DNA of 64,000 nt, taken from contig CM043944.1 of assembly GCA_014529385.2 (NCBI GenBank), positions 176,041,240 through 176,105,239 on the forward strand, read 5' to 3'. This stretch comes from Adiantum capillus-veneris (Eukaryota > Streptophyta > Polypodiopsida > Polypodiales > Pteridaceae). Position numbers and translations under genes: made by a program. The notes beneath the pieces are model-generated. The model was not told where the DNA came from and searched no databases. It saw only the letters and a list, made by a program, of their open reading frames with translations. This document shows, piece after piece, positions 10,148 to 21,938 of this stretch. Positions within the stretch are counted from its first letter, which is position 1, and every line of letters begins with the position of its first letter.

Positions 10148-12020
10148 TGTCATAATAATCAATATCTAATTCTTCTAAATGATTTTCTCATGTTAAATTG
10201 ATCATTTAATATGGGGAAGTGCCAGGGGAGAAAAAGCTAAAATATTGGTTAAGCTAGCAGACCGGCAACAGTAGGGATCCAAAGGAGGGAAAATAGGGAT
10301 CCAAAGGGGGGGCCATGTGCAGAAGAGCCATGTACAACAATGGGCTAAAAAGACCCTAAGGTTCAGCCCATTAAGACTTCCAAAATGCTAAGGTTCCAAA
10401 ATTCAAAGATTGTGTCCAAAGGTAACCATGCGGGAATTGGATGCTTTGTGTGTGTCAAAAAAAATCTTTACAAATCCGTACTTAGGAGGGGGCGAGCCTT
10501 GCTTGTAGGGTATGAGAGAGAAAGTCACACACACACACACACACACAAGCTCCCTTTACACAAAGGGAATGAGGGACACATGTCAGCTCCCTAGCCTAGA
10601 TGCCCACAAGGTGTACCCAATTCCTATTGGATGGCCTTGGAGGTGGACCAATGAGAATTAGGCTAAAGTAAATCTAGTTTAATTAATTTAAAAACACTTA
10701 GTAAAAGAACCAATTAGAATTAAGCCCTCTAGAAGACTATTGGACAGTCTCCCAAGGGGACCAATGAGCATTCAACAGCCCAATGGCTTGCCTGATTCCT
10801 ATTGGCCAGGAGGCAAAGGGGTCCAATGAGAGTTTAGTTGAATTATTAAATTACCTAAAGCTCTCACAAAAGGGGAAAGGGGGACACATGTCAGAAGGCT
10901 ATCACTTATGCTGCTTAATTGTCATTGGCTAGCCCTAGGGAGGTCTAATGAGAGGGTAGCATGAGGAAATAGCAAGGGTGGTCGACCAAGAGAGAGAGGG
11001 GGCTGATTTTTGCAAGGCATTATCACACACACACTCACACAATCTCATGTGTGAAGTAAAGAAGACTCTCTCTCCTTCTCAAGATTTAATGAAAAGCTTA
11101 CCACCTACTCCAAGCTTGTGAGAAGGGAGGCCTACACCAACAACTCTTGGATTTGTGATGCAAATCCAACCAAGATCCAAGATTCAATGCATGCTCATCT
11201 CCTCTATCATGCTAATTACTAAGCTAATCTATGCTAATATGAGTGATTATGTGAGGAGATGTACATATTTCTCGTAAGACTACTCCTTCTTCCTCTCAAT
11301 CTACTCCCATACCCTGCTAGCTCTCACCATCTTCGAAGGTGTGTGAGGTCCTGGGTCTGAGACCAGGGAGAATCGATGTTTGATAAGTGTTTTGCTTAGT
11401 GCATGAAGCTTTCATCTTCATTGCACTAGCTAGTCTTGAAGGAACACAAAGAATTGTATTGTACAATGTCTCTCTTGATGGGAGAAACCATAATACAAAG
11501 TCTCTCTTGATGGGAGATACATCAAAGTCTCTCTTGATGGGAGAGACATTGTATTGTACAATGTCTCTCTTGATGGGAGAAACCATAATACAAAGTCTCT
11601 CTTGATGGGAGATACATCAAAGTCTCTCTTGATGGGAGAGACATTGTATTGTACAATGTCTCTCTTGATGGGAGAAACCATAATACAAAGTCTCTCTTGA
11701 TGGGAGATACATCAAAGTCTCTCTTGATGGGAGAGACATTGTATTGTACAATGTCTCTCTTGATGGGAGAAACCATAATACAAAGCCTTTTGGAGGGGGG
11801 ACCGGCTCCATGTATATCCGGTCCTCAACTGTTGTCAATAGCTTAATTTCTCTCTCTTTTGAAAGTATTGTTCATGCTATCTAACTAGGTGTTATACTTT
11901 TAGTTGCTCTCTCCACCCAAGCACTCTTGTAATTCTCATTAGGAATCTATTCTAATGAAATGCCCACTATGTTCATGCTAATTTCCGCTACACACAAGTT
12001 TTAGGCCATTAAATGTTACA
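10148..12020 (+). repeat. 5' LTR of chromovirus-like element
   Basis: Runs from TGTCATAATAATC to AAATGTTACA, 1873 bp. It is closely similar to the 3' LTR at 18017-19602 but 287 bp longer, almost entirely because of a 95-bp tandem amplification at 11463-11777. It contains a (CA)12 run at 10525-10548. Confidence 0.92.
11463..11777 (+). repeat. 95-bp tandem repeat, three extra copies, 5' LTR only
   Basis: The unit holds three copies of TCTCTCTTGATGGGAGA separated by short spacers. The motif starts at 11469 and the last one at 11754, exactly 3 x 95 bp later, giving ten 17-mers in all. The 3' LTR has a single 17-mer at the matching site (about 19335). Minus-strand open frames here (VSPIKRD repeats) are by-products. 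Confidence 0.93.
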
Positions 12021-12021
12021 T

Positions 12022-12035
12022 TGGTATCATAGCAC
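12022..12035 (+). promoter_or_regulatory. primer-binding site, initiator tRNA-Met type
   Basis: TGGTATCATAGCAC lies one base after the 5' LTR. It matches the canonical TGGTATCAGAGC site except for one base, and would prime minus-strand cDNA synthesis. Confidence 0.85.
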
Positions 12036-12422
12036 AAGGTTTCTCTTTTATTGCTCAAGAAGGGAGGTCCTCAAGCTAGCTATAAATGGTTGGTATTATT
12101 AAGTGCCTGTGAGTAAGTAGAATAGGGATTTTTTAGCCTTGCAGTGCGCCTGCCTTCGTGCAGTTAATGGGGCATCACCGTCGAGAGCTATGGTCTTAAT
12201 AGTGGAGTCCTACGGGGCTTGCCTACAGCTTAACCACTATTAAGCTATTGGAAGCTTGACAAGAGTTGGTGCTATTTTGGCGTTGAACGACCCTCTCTTC
12301 TATTCCTTGCAATTAATGGTATTCGAGCCACGGGCACAGTAGCTTGAGTGCTTTTTCTAAAGGGGTAAAGAGGAGTAGCAACTAGGGCTTGAAGTGCCAA
12401 AGTACACCTAAAAGTTGTTAGA

Positions 12423-13885
12423 ATGGCTGACAATAGTAAAGAGAGTGAAATTAATTTTGATAACTTTGATTTTGCTAATGAGCAAGCTACTAATGATGCT
12501 CCGATGCTTGTTAACTATCTTGTTTCTAGGCTTCAACAAGCCATGGGCAATCCATCTCTCCAAAGTGAAGTGCAACGGCAGCTCCGTGCTTATGGGATTC
12601 TCCAAGCTCACCACCACCATGATGAGAGAACACCTAGGAAGCCTCCTTGTGAGACTTCCAAAAGAGGTCTCTCTCTGATTCGGGAAGAAGAAGAGAATCC
12701 ATATGAAGGGCTCAAGAATTTACTTCTTGATGATGCATCTCCTTCCCAAAGGAGAACTCAAGAGGCTCCATCAAAGGAACGAGAAAGAAGTGAGTCTCCC
12801 GCAACCTGGGCGGAGATGGCTCCACGAAGACGGCGTGCTAAACGCTCTCCATCACCACCAAAGCGGAGAAGACCATCGCACCCTTCTCCACACCATAATT
12901 CAAAGAGGGATGATAAAAAGCAAGAGAAGAAAAAGGCGAGAAAGAGGACACCTTCTTCTCCATCTTCTTCATCCTCTTCCTCTTATGAAAGTGATGGTGA
13001 AGACGACGAAGATCAAGACAAGAAAAAGGCAAGAAAGAGGTCACCCTCTTCTCCACCTTCTTCAAATTCTTCACCTTCTAAAGAAAGTGATGGTGCAACC
13101 TTTGAACCATCAAAAAGAAGAGGCCATAGGAAATACTATGCCGCATGGAAGAGGTCGTCCAAGCTGAAGAAGTTCAAAGAGGGAGGGAAGAGCATCTCTT
13201 TCCTTACCTATGATGGCACCTTTGGTGCTACGGACAAAGTCTTGGCCTTTATCCAACAGTTTGATGCGGTGTTTGGAGATGAGGGCTTCACGGAGTCCTC
13301 TAAGCTACGCCATGTAGCTATGCACTTTCAAAGTCCACCAAGAAATGGTGGTCTAGCCTACGAGCCAACGGTGAAGCTCTACGAACACGGAAAGCTCTAA
13401 GAGCTTGCATTATGAAGCAGTTTTTGGCCACCGATGCCAAAGACAAAGTACTCACCGAATGGCGAAGCTTAAAGCTCTCTCCCTATGAATCCATCCACAA
13501 ATATGTAGAAAAGTTTTGGGACCTACAACTCAAAGCCACTGTCTTCAAAAAGTTGGATTTTGGAGAGCAAAAGCAACAATTTTGTGCGGGCTTAACCGAA
13601 GAAATGGCGGAGTATCTCAACTCCCAAAGGCCACGTACCATATCGGCGATAATACACCATACTATGGTGGCCTCTCGAATCAATTTCCAAACGGGGGCTA
13701 AAAGAAATAATAAGCCCACGGAAAACAAGGGTTCCAACGAGCCTAAGGGGAAGGACAATGTCCAAAAGTCTCCTAAGGGCAACTCCAACAAAGCTAAAGA
13801 GAAGGGAGTTTACAAAGGTAAAACAAACTCTCTCCTGAAGAGCTTGAGCGTTATCGCAAGGATACCGGTGTTTCAAGTGCGGTGA
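12423..13885 (+). pseudogene. Gag of the chromovirus-like element (one-base frameshift)
   Basis: Start at 12423 (MADNSKESEINFDNF), conserved in four related copies. Residues about 1-70 are the family-specific N-terminus. Residues about 115-225 are Arg/Lys/Ser-rich low complexity with acidic patches. A Retrotrans_gag-type core follows (SFLTYDGTFGATDKV, ..FDAVFGDEGF). The first frame ends at 13400. Comparison with the same region in B and D shows a one-base loss near 13333, and frame 2 then resumes (KQFLATDAKDKVLTEW..YESIHKYVEKFW). Two further one-base losses before the zinc knuckle end the second frame at 13885. Gag would form the particle and bind RNA; this copy cannot as read. Confidence 0.82.
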
Positions 13886-14345
13886 ACAAGGGCATGTGTA
13901 CTACGCTTGTCCCCAAAAGAACAACCGCCAAGATCCTCCTAGAGCTACCTTGGTTGAAATCCAAGAGGAGGAGACTCACCAAATTCACCACAAAGGATCT
14001 CCTCTATGCCATGCTTGGGGAAAGGTAAGAGAACATGATACTTTTATTCTCTTTGACCCTAGTTCTACTAAAAAGAAGGGAGTTTACAAAGGTAAAACAA
14101 ACTCTCTCCTTAAGAGCTTGAGCGTTATCGCAAGGATACCGGTGTTTCAAGTGCGGCGAACAAGGGCATGCGTACTACGCTTGTCCCCAAAAGAACAACC
14201 GCCAAGATCCTCCTAGAGCTACCTTGGTTGAAATCCAAGAGGAGGAGACTCACCAAATTCACCACAAAGGATCTCCTCTATGCCATGCTTGGGGAAAGAT
14301 AAGAGAACATGATACTTTTATTCTCTTTGACCCTGGTTCTACTCA
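13798..14345 (+). repeat. 274-bp tandem duplication containing the Gag zinc knuckle
   Basis: 13798-14071 and 14072-14345 are near-identical direct copies (a handful of substitutions, for example FDPSST against FDPGST). Each encodes a CCHC knuckle (CFKCGEQGHVYYAC / CFKCGEQGHAYYAC) and the start of protease. Both share the same one-base losses, so the frameshifts predate the duplication. Confidence 0.9.
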
Positions 14346-17300
14346 CAATTTTATATCTATAGAGTTGGCCACCAAGCTAGGAATACAAGCCTACAAGATG
14401 AGAGATGTCCTACCCGCACACGGTGCTTTCAAGGGGAAAGAAGCTTCAGTCACTCCCTTAATCGGTAAATTGAGGCTCCATGTCCAAAGCTATGTGGACA
14501 AAGAGGACTTCTTTATCTCTCCTCTCAAGCATGAGGATGTAATCCTAGGGGCACCATGGTTTGATCGCCTGGCTGCCAATGTTAAATTCCCTGAAAGGAG
14601 AATCTCCTTTAACTTCGGGGAAAAATACATGTATATAGATTCTAAGGAAATGGGTAACACTATCCCCATTGTACATACACCAGCTTTCAACAAGTCAATA
14701 AAGAGCTCTATTTTCGTGTACATGATTTTTGTTAAAGATTCTCAAAATGAACCTAATGCTTTAGCAAAAGAAAATAAAAGCAACCAAAAGGAATTAGAAT
14801 TATCCAATTTTCTCAAGGAGTTTCAAGATGTTTTTATTGACGACATCCCTTGTGAGCTACCTCTTAAACGAGGTAATGATGACCATGCAATTGCACTTCT
14901 TCCAGGAAGTTCACCACCTAACAAACCTCCTTATAGAGTCTCTCAAGCTCAACAAAGAGGAGATTTTGCGGCTAGTCCATGAGTTAGTTGAGAAGGGCAT
15001 GGTTAGGCCTAGCTCATCTCCATTTTTCTCACCTGTGCTATTATTGCAAAAGAAAGACGGCACATATCGTATGTGTGTCAACTATAAAGCACTAAATAGG
15101 ATCACTATCAAGAATAGGTTTCCCGTTCCACGGGTAGAAGACCTATTTGATAAGCTACAAGGATCAACCTACTTCAGTAGGATTGACCTAAAAAGTGGCT
15201 ATCATCAAATAAGGATAGTTGATCAAGACATTGTAAAGACCGCATTTCGCACCACATTTGTCTTTACGAATACATTGTCATGCCTTTTGGCTTGACCAAT
15301 GCACCAGCCACATTCAACGGCTTGATGGAGAAGCTGTTCAGGCCTCATCGAACCTTCACTGGAGTGTTCTTTGATGATATTATCATCTACTCTAATTCAT
15401 TAGATGAACACAAGCAACACCTCCAGGTAATATTTCAAGTTTTAAGAGAGAATAAACTTTATTTTAATCGGAAGAAAAGTGAATTTTTCTTGCAAGAGAT
15501 TTAGTATTTAGGTCACATTATCTCTCAATATGGCATCCAAATGGATCCATCAAAGTTAGAGGTAATAAAAGGATGGCCTAAACCAAATAATCTTCATGAA
15601 CTAAGAAGCTTTATAGGTATGTGTGCATACTATAGACGCTTCATAGAAAAGTTCTCACAAATTGCAGGACCATTACATGACCTAACAAAGAAAACGTTAG
15701 GTATACATGGTCTGCTAAGGAGAACAATTCTTTCGAAAATCTTATCTCTCAACTTGTGCTTACACTACCGGATCTCTCAAAACCATTTGAGGTCCAATGT
15801 GATGCTTGTGGTGATTGCCTTGGAGCTGTTTTGCTCCAAGAAGGGCACGCCATAGGCTATGAAAGTCGAAGGGTCGACCCTGTTGAGCAAGCTCTAGGCA
15901 TATATGAAAAGGAACTCCTTGCAGTTCTACATGCCTTAGACTCATGGAAGCACTATTTATTGGGGACTCCTTTCATTCTGCGAAACGGATCAGCAAAGTC
16001 TTAAGTACTTCATAACGCAGACCAAGCTCTCCGACAAACAAATGAGGTGAGCAAGTTTCCTTTCGCAATTTCATTTTCATATTTCTCACATTGCTGGCAA
16101 GCATAATCAAGTAGCTGATGCACTCTCAAGACGGTTGAGAGTGAATGCGGTTTCCATAGCAACTCACAATGATCTATCTTCAATGATAGATGATTATGCT
16201 ATTGATCCTGATTTTAGAGATGTGATGCCCTTGCATCAGGGAAGAAAGAAGAACCATTTACTTTACAATATGGTTACCTTCTCTATGGCAATAGACTATG
16301 CGTTACTACTCACTACGTGAGAAAGGAATGCATGAATCTCATGCTCCTCCTTACGTGGGGCATAGAGGGATTCAGTCTACCCTAAAGGGAATTGAAACAT
16401 ATTTCTATTGGTCTACCATGAAAGTGAACATACAAGAGTATGTTTCTAAATGTGTGGTATGCCAAAAGACAAAATTTGATAGAGGGAAGCAACTTGGATT
16501 GCTTCAACCGTTGCCAATCCCTAATTCACCATGGGAGAGCATATCCATGGATTTTATCTTTGGATTGACTAAGTCTATCCATGGGAATACAGGAATATGG
16601 ACGATAGTAGATAGGTTCAGTAAACAAGCTCATTTTATACCTGTCAAAAAGACTATCAAAGCCCATCAAATGGCAACCCTCTTCATTTCACAAATTTTCA
16701 AGTACCATGGCTTGCCAATGTCCATAGTGTCGGATAGAGATCCTAGAATGACCAGTAATTTCTGGAAGGGTCTCTTTGAAAATTTAGGGACAAGGCTAAA
16801 CTTCTCTTCGGCCTATCATCCACAAACGGATGGCCAAAGTGAAATAGCTAACGGATGGACAAAGTAAAATAGCTAACCTAACAATTCTCGATCTACTAAA
16901 AGCCTATGTAACGGAAGTAGATCAAAGATCCCAATGGGAGAAGTACTTACCCTTAGTGGAGTATGCTTACAATAACATTGTACATACTTCCACGGGAAAA
17001 GCACCTTTTGAGGTAATTGAGGGAAGATCAAAAAGCCCCTTGCTACTTAAGGTACATGGGAAGATCTTCGCTCCATATGAGTATAGCCGGGACCTACAAT
17101 AATATTTTCAAAAGATTAAGGATGCTATCTCTATCTCACAGCAAAGGCAAAAGGCTGCTGCTCCTGTTGACAAGCACAGAAGAGCCCAATCCTTTAAAGA
17201 AAATGATTGGGTCTTATTAAAGTTTCCCAAGGCTCGATAAGGCACACGACGGACAAGAATCCTACGGGACACCAAAAGTACTATGCTAAACTAGCAAAAA

Positions 17301-17640
17301 GGTACTATGGTCCCTTCCAGATGCTTAGGCCAATCAATGAGATGGCCTATCAACTCAAGTTACCCAATCATTGGCTCATACACAATGCTTTCCATGTGAG
17401 CCTATTAAAGCCTTACAAAGGGGAGCCACCTCAAGAACCAACTACTAAAGACCCACCGGAGATCGAGGACCAAGAGGAGGTGCTACAGCCCGAGTCCATT
17501 CTCCGACATGAAGACAAGGTACTAAGAGGCGGTAAGACTATCCGCGACGATATCTTATTAAGTTTAAAAATTATCCTTTTAAAGATGCTAGATGGATGCA
17601 AGGCATACAATTAAAGGATAACCTAAACCTTGTCAATGCT
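14224..17640 (+). pseudogene. Pol of chromovirus-like element: PR-RT-RH-IN-chromodomain
   Basis: Protease at 14224-14750 has the active-site motif FDPGSTHNF and the flap-side motif LGAPWF. Reverse transcriptase at about 14950-15690 has RIDLKSGYHQIR, MPFGLTNAPATF and the catalytic FFDDIIIYS. Ty3 RNase H is at about 15750-16130 (CDACGDCLGAVL, KHNQVADALSR). Integrase at 16300-17300 has H..H..CVVCQ zinc binding, catalytic Asp in SMDFIFGL, Asp in VSDRDPRM and Glu in DGQSEIAN. A chromodomain-like tail is at about 17490-17640 ([16 protein letters not shown]). Breaks: frame changes near 14945, 15270, 15700 and 16280; TAG at 15502, where element E has CAG; and a roughly 24-bp tandem duplication near 16830-16880 creating a stop. 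No intact polyprotein. Confidence 0.88.
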
Positions 17641-18016
17641 TACAATGCTTCCCAAGAGTAAGCAAATGTACAAAATGTTAAAAATGAACAAAGTTTTTGT
17701 CTTATAAGACTCTCTTTTTCTTTATTGTGCACAAAAATGAAGTAGTATGCATGTTTAGATCAAGTTTGTGGAGACTACGTCTCCCAAACACCAAGTAGAG
17801 CTTGTCACTCTACTATGGAAGATTGATAGGAATAATGTGCAGACATGCTTGCGGCAGCCTCAGGCTCTCAATTACCAAATGGACTAGTCATCCTTTGTGG
17901 AATGATGTCGTAGGGTAACATAGGGATCCTCTACCCGCTAAGAAAAGGACTCATGAATATGCTTTATCTTCTCTACACCATAGTCGAGGACGACTATGAT
18001 TTCAAGAGAGAGGTAA
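17641..18016 (+). other. 3' untranslated internal region and polypurine tract
   Basis: About 375 bp without coding potential between the chromodomain tail and the 3' LTR. It ends in the purine-rich TTTCAAGAGAGAGGTAA (about 18000-18016), the plus-strand primer, directly before TGTCATAATAATC. Confidence 0.75.
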
Positions 18017-19602
18017 TGTCATAATAATCAATATCTAATTCTCCTAAATGATTTTCTCATGTTAAACTGATCATTTAATATGGGGAAGTGCCAGGGGAGA
18101 AAAAGCTAGAATATTGGTTAAGCTAGCAGACCGGCCATACTAGGGATACAAAGGAGGGAAAATAGGGATCCAAAGGGGGGGCCACCTGCAAAAGAGCCAT
18201 GTGCAACAATGGGCTAAAAAGACCCTTAGGTTCAGCCCATTAAGACTTCCAAAATGCTAAGGTTCCAAAATTCAAAGGTTGTGTCCAAAGGTCAACCATG
18301 GAGGAATTGGATGCTTTGTGTGTGTCCAAAAAGTCTTTACAAATCCCTACTTAGGAGGGGGCAAGCCTTGCTTGTAGGGGATGAGAGAGAAATCCACACA
18401 CACACACACACACACACACAAGCTCCCTTTACACAAAGGGAATGAGGGACACATGTCAGCTCCCTAGCCTAGATGCCCACAAGGTGTACCCAATTCCTAT
18501 TGGATGGCCTTGGAGGTGGACCCATGAGAATTATGCTAGAGTAAATCTAGTTTAATAAATTTAAAAACAATTAATAAAAGAACCAATGAGAATTAAGCCC
18601 TCGAGAAGACTATTGGACAGTCTCCCAAGGGGACCAATGAGCATTCAACAGCCCAATGGCTTGCCTGATTCCTATTGGCGAGGAGGCAAAGGGGTCCAAT
18701 GAGAGTTTAGTTGAATTATTAAATTACATAAAGCTCTCACAAAAGTGGAAAGGGGGACACATGTCAGAAGGCTATCACTTATGCTGCTTAATTGTCATTG
18801 GCTAGCCCTAGGGAGGTCCAATGAGAGGATAGCATGAGCAAATAGCAAGGGGGATCGACCAAGAGAGAGAGGGGGCTGATTTTTGCAAGGCATTATCACA
18901 CACACACTCACACAATCTCATGTGTGAAGTAAAGAAGACTCTCTCTCCTTCTCAAGCTTTAATGGAAAGCTTACCACCTACTCCAAGATTGTGAGAAGGG
19001 AGGCCTACACCAACAACTCTTGGCTTTGTGATGCAAATCCAACCAAGAGCCAAGCTTCAATGCATGCTCACCTCCTCTACCATGCTAATTACTAAGCTAA
19101 GCTATGTTAATATGAGTGATTATGTGAGGAGATGTACATCTTTCTCGTAAGACTACTCCTTCTTCCTCTCAATATACTCTCATACCCTGCTAGCTCTCAC
19201 CATCTTCGAAGGTGTGTTAGGTCTTGGGTCTGATACCGGGGAGAATTGATAAGTTTTTTTCTGAGTGCATGAAGCTTTCATCTTCATTGCACTAGCTAGT
19301 CTTGAAGGAACACAAAGGATTGTATTATACAATTTCTCTCTTGATGGGAGAAACCATAATACAAATCCTTTTGGAGGGGGGGGTGGCTCCATGTAAATCC
19401 GGTCCTCAACTCTCGTCAATAGATTAATTTCTCTCTCTTTTGAAAGTATTGGTCATTCTATCTAACTAGGTGTTATACTTTTAGTTGCTCTCTCCACCCA
19501 AGCACTCTTGTAATTCTCATTAGGAGTCTATTCTAATTAAATTCCCACTATGTTCATGCTAATTTCCGCTACACACAAGTTTTTAGGCCATTAAATGTTA
19601 CA
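18017..19602 (+). repeat. 3' LTR of chromovirus-like element
   Basis: 1586 bp from TGTCATAATAATC to AAATGTTACA, followed by the CACAT duplication. It has a longer (CA)n than the 5' LTR and only a single TCTCTCTTGATGGGAGA-type motif. Scattered substitutions relative to the 5' LTR indicate post-insertion divergence; identity was not computed. Confidence 0.92.
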
Positions 19603-19607
19603 CACAT
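19603..19607. repeat. target site duplication CACAT, right copy
   Basis: Identical to 10143-10147. The sequence then continues as gag B (ATCTTCCAAAGTGTTTGG), matching gag D at about 40406. Confidence 0.92.
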
Positions 19608-19995
19608 CTTCCAAAGTGTTTGGAAATTCACTTCATTCTCTTTTCTTCGATGGGGACTCTACATTTGAAGCATGCCCTCTCCTTTTGAATGGAGGTACAT
19701 GGACATTAAGGCCCTTTATATGTATCCTCCTCTTCTCTCACCGAAGTGAGCCTTCTTTTGAAAGTCCCTACAATAGACCTCACAAGTACTCTCTCTTCTT
19801 GGGGAGTTTGGAGAATCCCATGGGTGCGAAGTTGTTGGTAAAGATCACCATGGAGGGTGGGGTTGCCCATAGCTTGTTTTTGACTACTAGCAAGGCAAGA
19901 GAAATCACAATCATAGGGGCATCATTAGTAGCACCTTCATGTGCAACATCAAAATTATCAATATTTATTCTACTCTCTTTATTATTGTTTTCCAT
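19608..19995 (-). pseudogene. Gag of gag-only element B, N-terminal part
   Basis: Starts at 19995 with MENNNKESRINIDNFDVAHE and continues with an N-terminus almost identical to gags A, D and F (GATNDAPMIVISL). A frame change near 19885 is followed by LWATPPSMV. It ends at the chromovirus-like insertion and resumes at 10147. Its role is packaging of element RNA, presumably using enzymes from an autonomous relative (inference). Confidence 0.8.
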
Positions 19996-20116
19996 GCTAA
20001 AAGAATTTATGTGTATGTTAACTTATTCTTTGGCAAACTTGAAAATTAGCACTCAAGCATCCACATTGTGGACACTTAAGGACCTCTCTTCTTAAGCAAA
20101 AAAAGAAAAACCAATA

Positions 20117-20129
20117 GATCTTATACCAA
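20117..20129 (-). promoter_or_regulatory. primer-binding site of element B
   Basis: Minus-strand TTGGTATAAGATC adjoins the LTR end at 20130. It is a degraded initiator Met-tRNA site. Confidence 0.65.
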
Positions 20130-21140
20130 TGTAATGGAAATAGGCTAATAACTTTGAGTGTAGCAAAAATGGATTAGCCATAGTTAGCATTTCATTAAGA
20201 AGATTCCTAATAAAGATAAAGAGAGTGCTAGGTTAGAGATAGAAACAATTTACACATTCCTAATTAGCATGGCATGAGCAATAACTTGTAAAAGAGAGAG
20301 AAATAGGGAAATTGACAACAGTTGAGGACCGGATTTACTTGGAACCAGCTTCCCCCTCAAATAGGCTTTTGTATTATAGGTTCTTCCATGAAGAGAGACA
20401 TGGTACAATACAATCTTTGTGTTCCTTAAGACCTCTTTGGTGCCATGAAGATGGAAAGCTTCATGCACCAAACTTATTCTTAAAACAACATTTAATCTAC
20501 TTCCAATAAGCAAGAACTTGTCCCCAACCTCAATACGAAGACCTCAAACACCATCCAAGGTGGAGAGAGCTAGTAGTGAGTAAGGAAGATGAAGAGAATA
20601 AGATGTATCTTTAAGAAAAAGAAGTAGTCTCCTCACATATAATCACTCTTAGAGCATAGCTTAGCATAATGATAATGAAGATGGAGCAATTGATAAGCAT
20701 TTCTTTGAGGATAACTCTTGGTTGGATTTGCATTCAATAGCCAATGGTTGTTGGTGTAGGCTCTCCACTTCTCAAGCTTGGAGAAGGAGATGACTTGTGT
20801 GCACAACACACAATGGGGGAGTGTGTGTGTGGCTTGTGGAGTATATGAGAAAGAGAGAGGATTCAATTTTGCTACTTTACTCTTGCTACAAGCCTATTTG
20901 TTGCTGAAGCTTTGGGTTAGCCAATGAATGGATCTAGTCATAACAAGCAAGGGGTGTAGCATTTGGACAAGTGTCTTTCTTTCCCCCTTTGAGATAAAGA
21001 TCTTTAATTATTTAAGTGAATCTAACTTCTTATTGGACCTTCTTATAGGTCATACACTAGGATTCATGCACATTATAAGGGAAATATTGCTACAAGCGTG
21101 ACATGTGGCCTTAATGCCTCTTGAATCTTGGGCTTGCCTT

Positions 21141-21203
<63 letters not shown>

Positions 21204-21938
21204 CTCTCTCATGCTTGCCTTGAGTGTGTGTGTGTGTGTGTGAGTGTTCTCTCTCATGCCCCTACCTTAAGGACTCATCTTTGACTTGAACACCTCAAGC
21301 AGTGTGTGTGTGTGTGTGTGTGAGTGTTCTCTCTCATGCCCCTACCTTAAGGACTCATCTTTGACTTGAACACCTCAAGCACCTTCGTCATCAAGCATGA
21401 CAAGCACCTCAAGTACCTTAGTCATTAAGCATGCACCTAAGTCATCAAGCACGTTAGTCATGAAGCATGACAAGCACATTAGTCATTAAGCACGACCAGC
21501 ACCTCAAGCACAGGTTTTCCTAAGGTCTAAAGTACCTAAAGGTCCTAAGTCTAAGGAGGACTTTTACCACTAACCTTTGGACACTTTAATGAAGCTAACC
21601 CTAAGGTCTTTTAAGCTCAATTAGATGCACGCTGCTCTTTGATAGACTATCTCCTGACCCTCTCTCCTCTTGGTCCCCTGTTGAGATAAGTTTAGAAGTA
21701 GTTATTGCACATTGCTCTTTGGTAGACTATCTCCTTTTGGACCCCTATTAAGATGCAACCATCTCTCATTTTGGTCCCCTATTAAGATGCAACCATCTCT
21801 CATTTTGGTCCCCTAATGAGATAGGCCTAGAAGCATATATTTATATCCTCTCTTGTTTTCCTTTCATTTTATCATATTAAGTGATCAATTTAATATGAGA
21901 AAATCATCTGATGAAGTTAAATATTAGATTTAATGACA
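20130..21938 (-). repeat. 5' LTR of gag-only element B
   Basis: 1809 bp. Minus strand TGTCATTAAATC at 21938 to CCATTACA at 20130. It contains (TG)29 at 21144-21201, an 80-bp duplicated block around 21224-21380 (TGAGTGTTCTCTCTCATGCC at 21241 and 21321), and the CAAGCACCTTAGTCAT minisatellite. It is the right end of the A/B array: sequence from 21939 (TATTTAAGAG) is unrelated to internal regions. Confidence 0.85.

Larger units (their letters stand above)
10148..19602 (+). mobile_element. full-length Ty3 chromovirus-like LTR retrotransposon
   Basis: A complete element of 9455 bp: 5' LTR, Met-tRNA primer site, gag, protease, reverse transcriptase, RNase H, integrase with a chromodomain-like tail, polypurine tract, 3' LTR and perfect 5-bp target duplications (CACAT). 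Domain order PR-RT-RH-INT defines Ty3. It is inserted antisense in the gag of minus-strand element B. Frameshifts, a duplicated zinc knuckle and a TAG in RT show that this copy cannot make a full polyprotein. It is the likely autonomous relative of the gag-only elements, as LTR ends, primer site and gag N-terminus are shared. Confidence 0.92.

Noticed and set aside
11317-11838. Minus-strand ORFs with repeated VSPIKRD / LPSRETL peptides
   Set aside because: They are antisense translations of the 95-bp LTR tandem repeat; there is no start context and they are absent from the other LTR.
12022-12035. tRNA-Met-like sequence as a tRNA gene
   Set aside because: Only the 3'-complementary stretch is present directly after an LTR; it is a primer-binding site.
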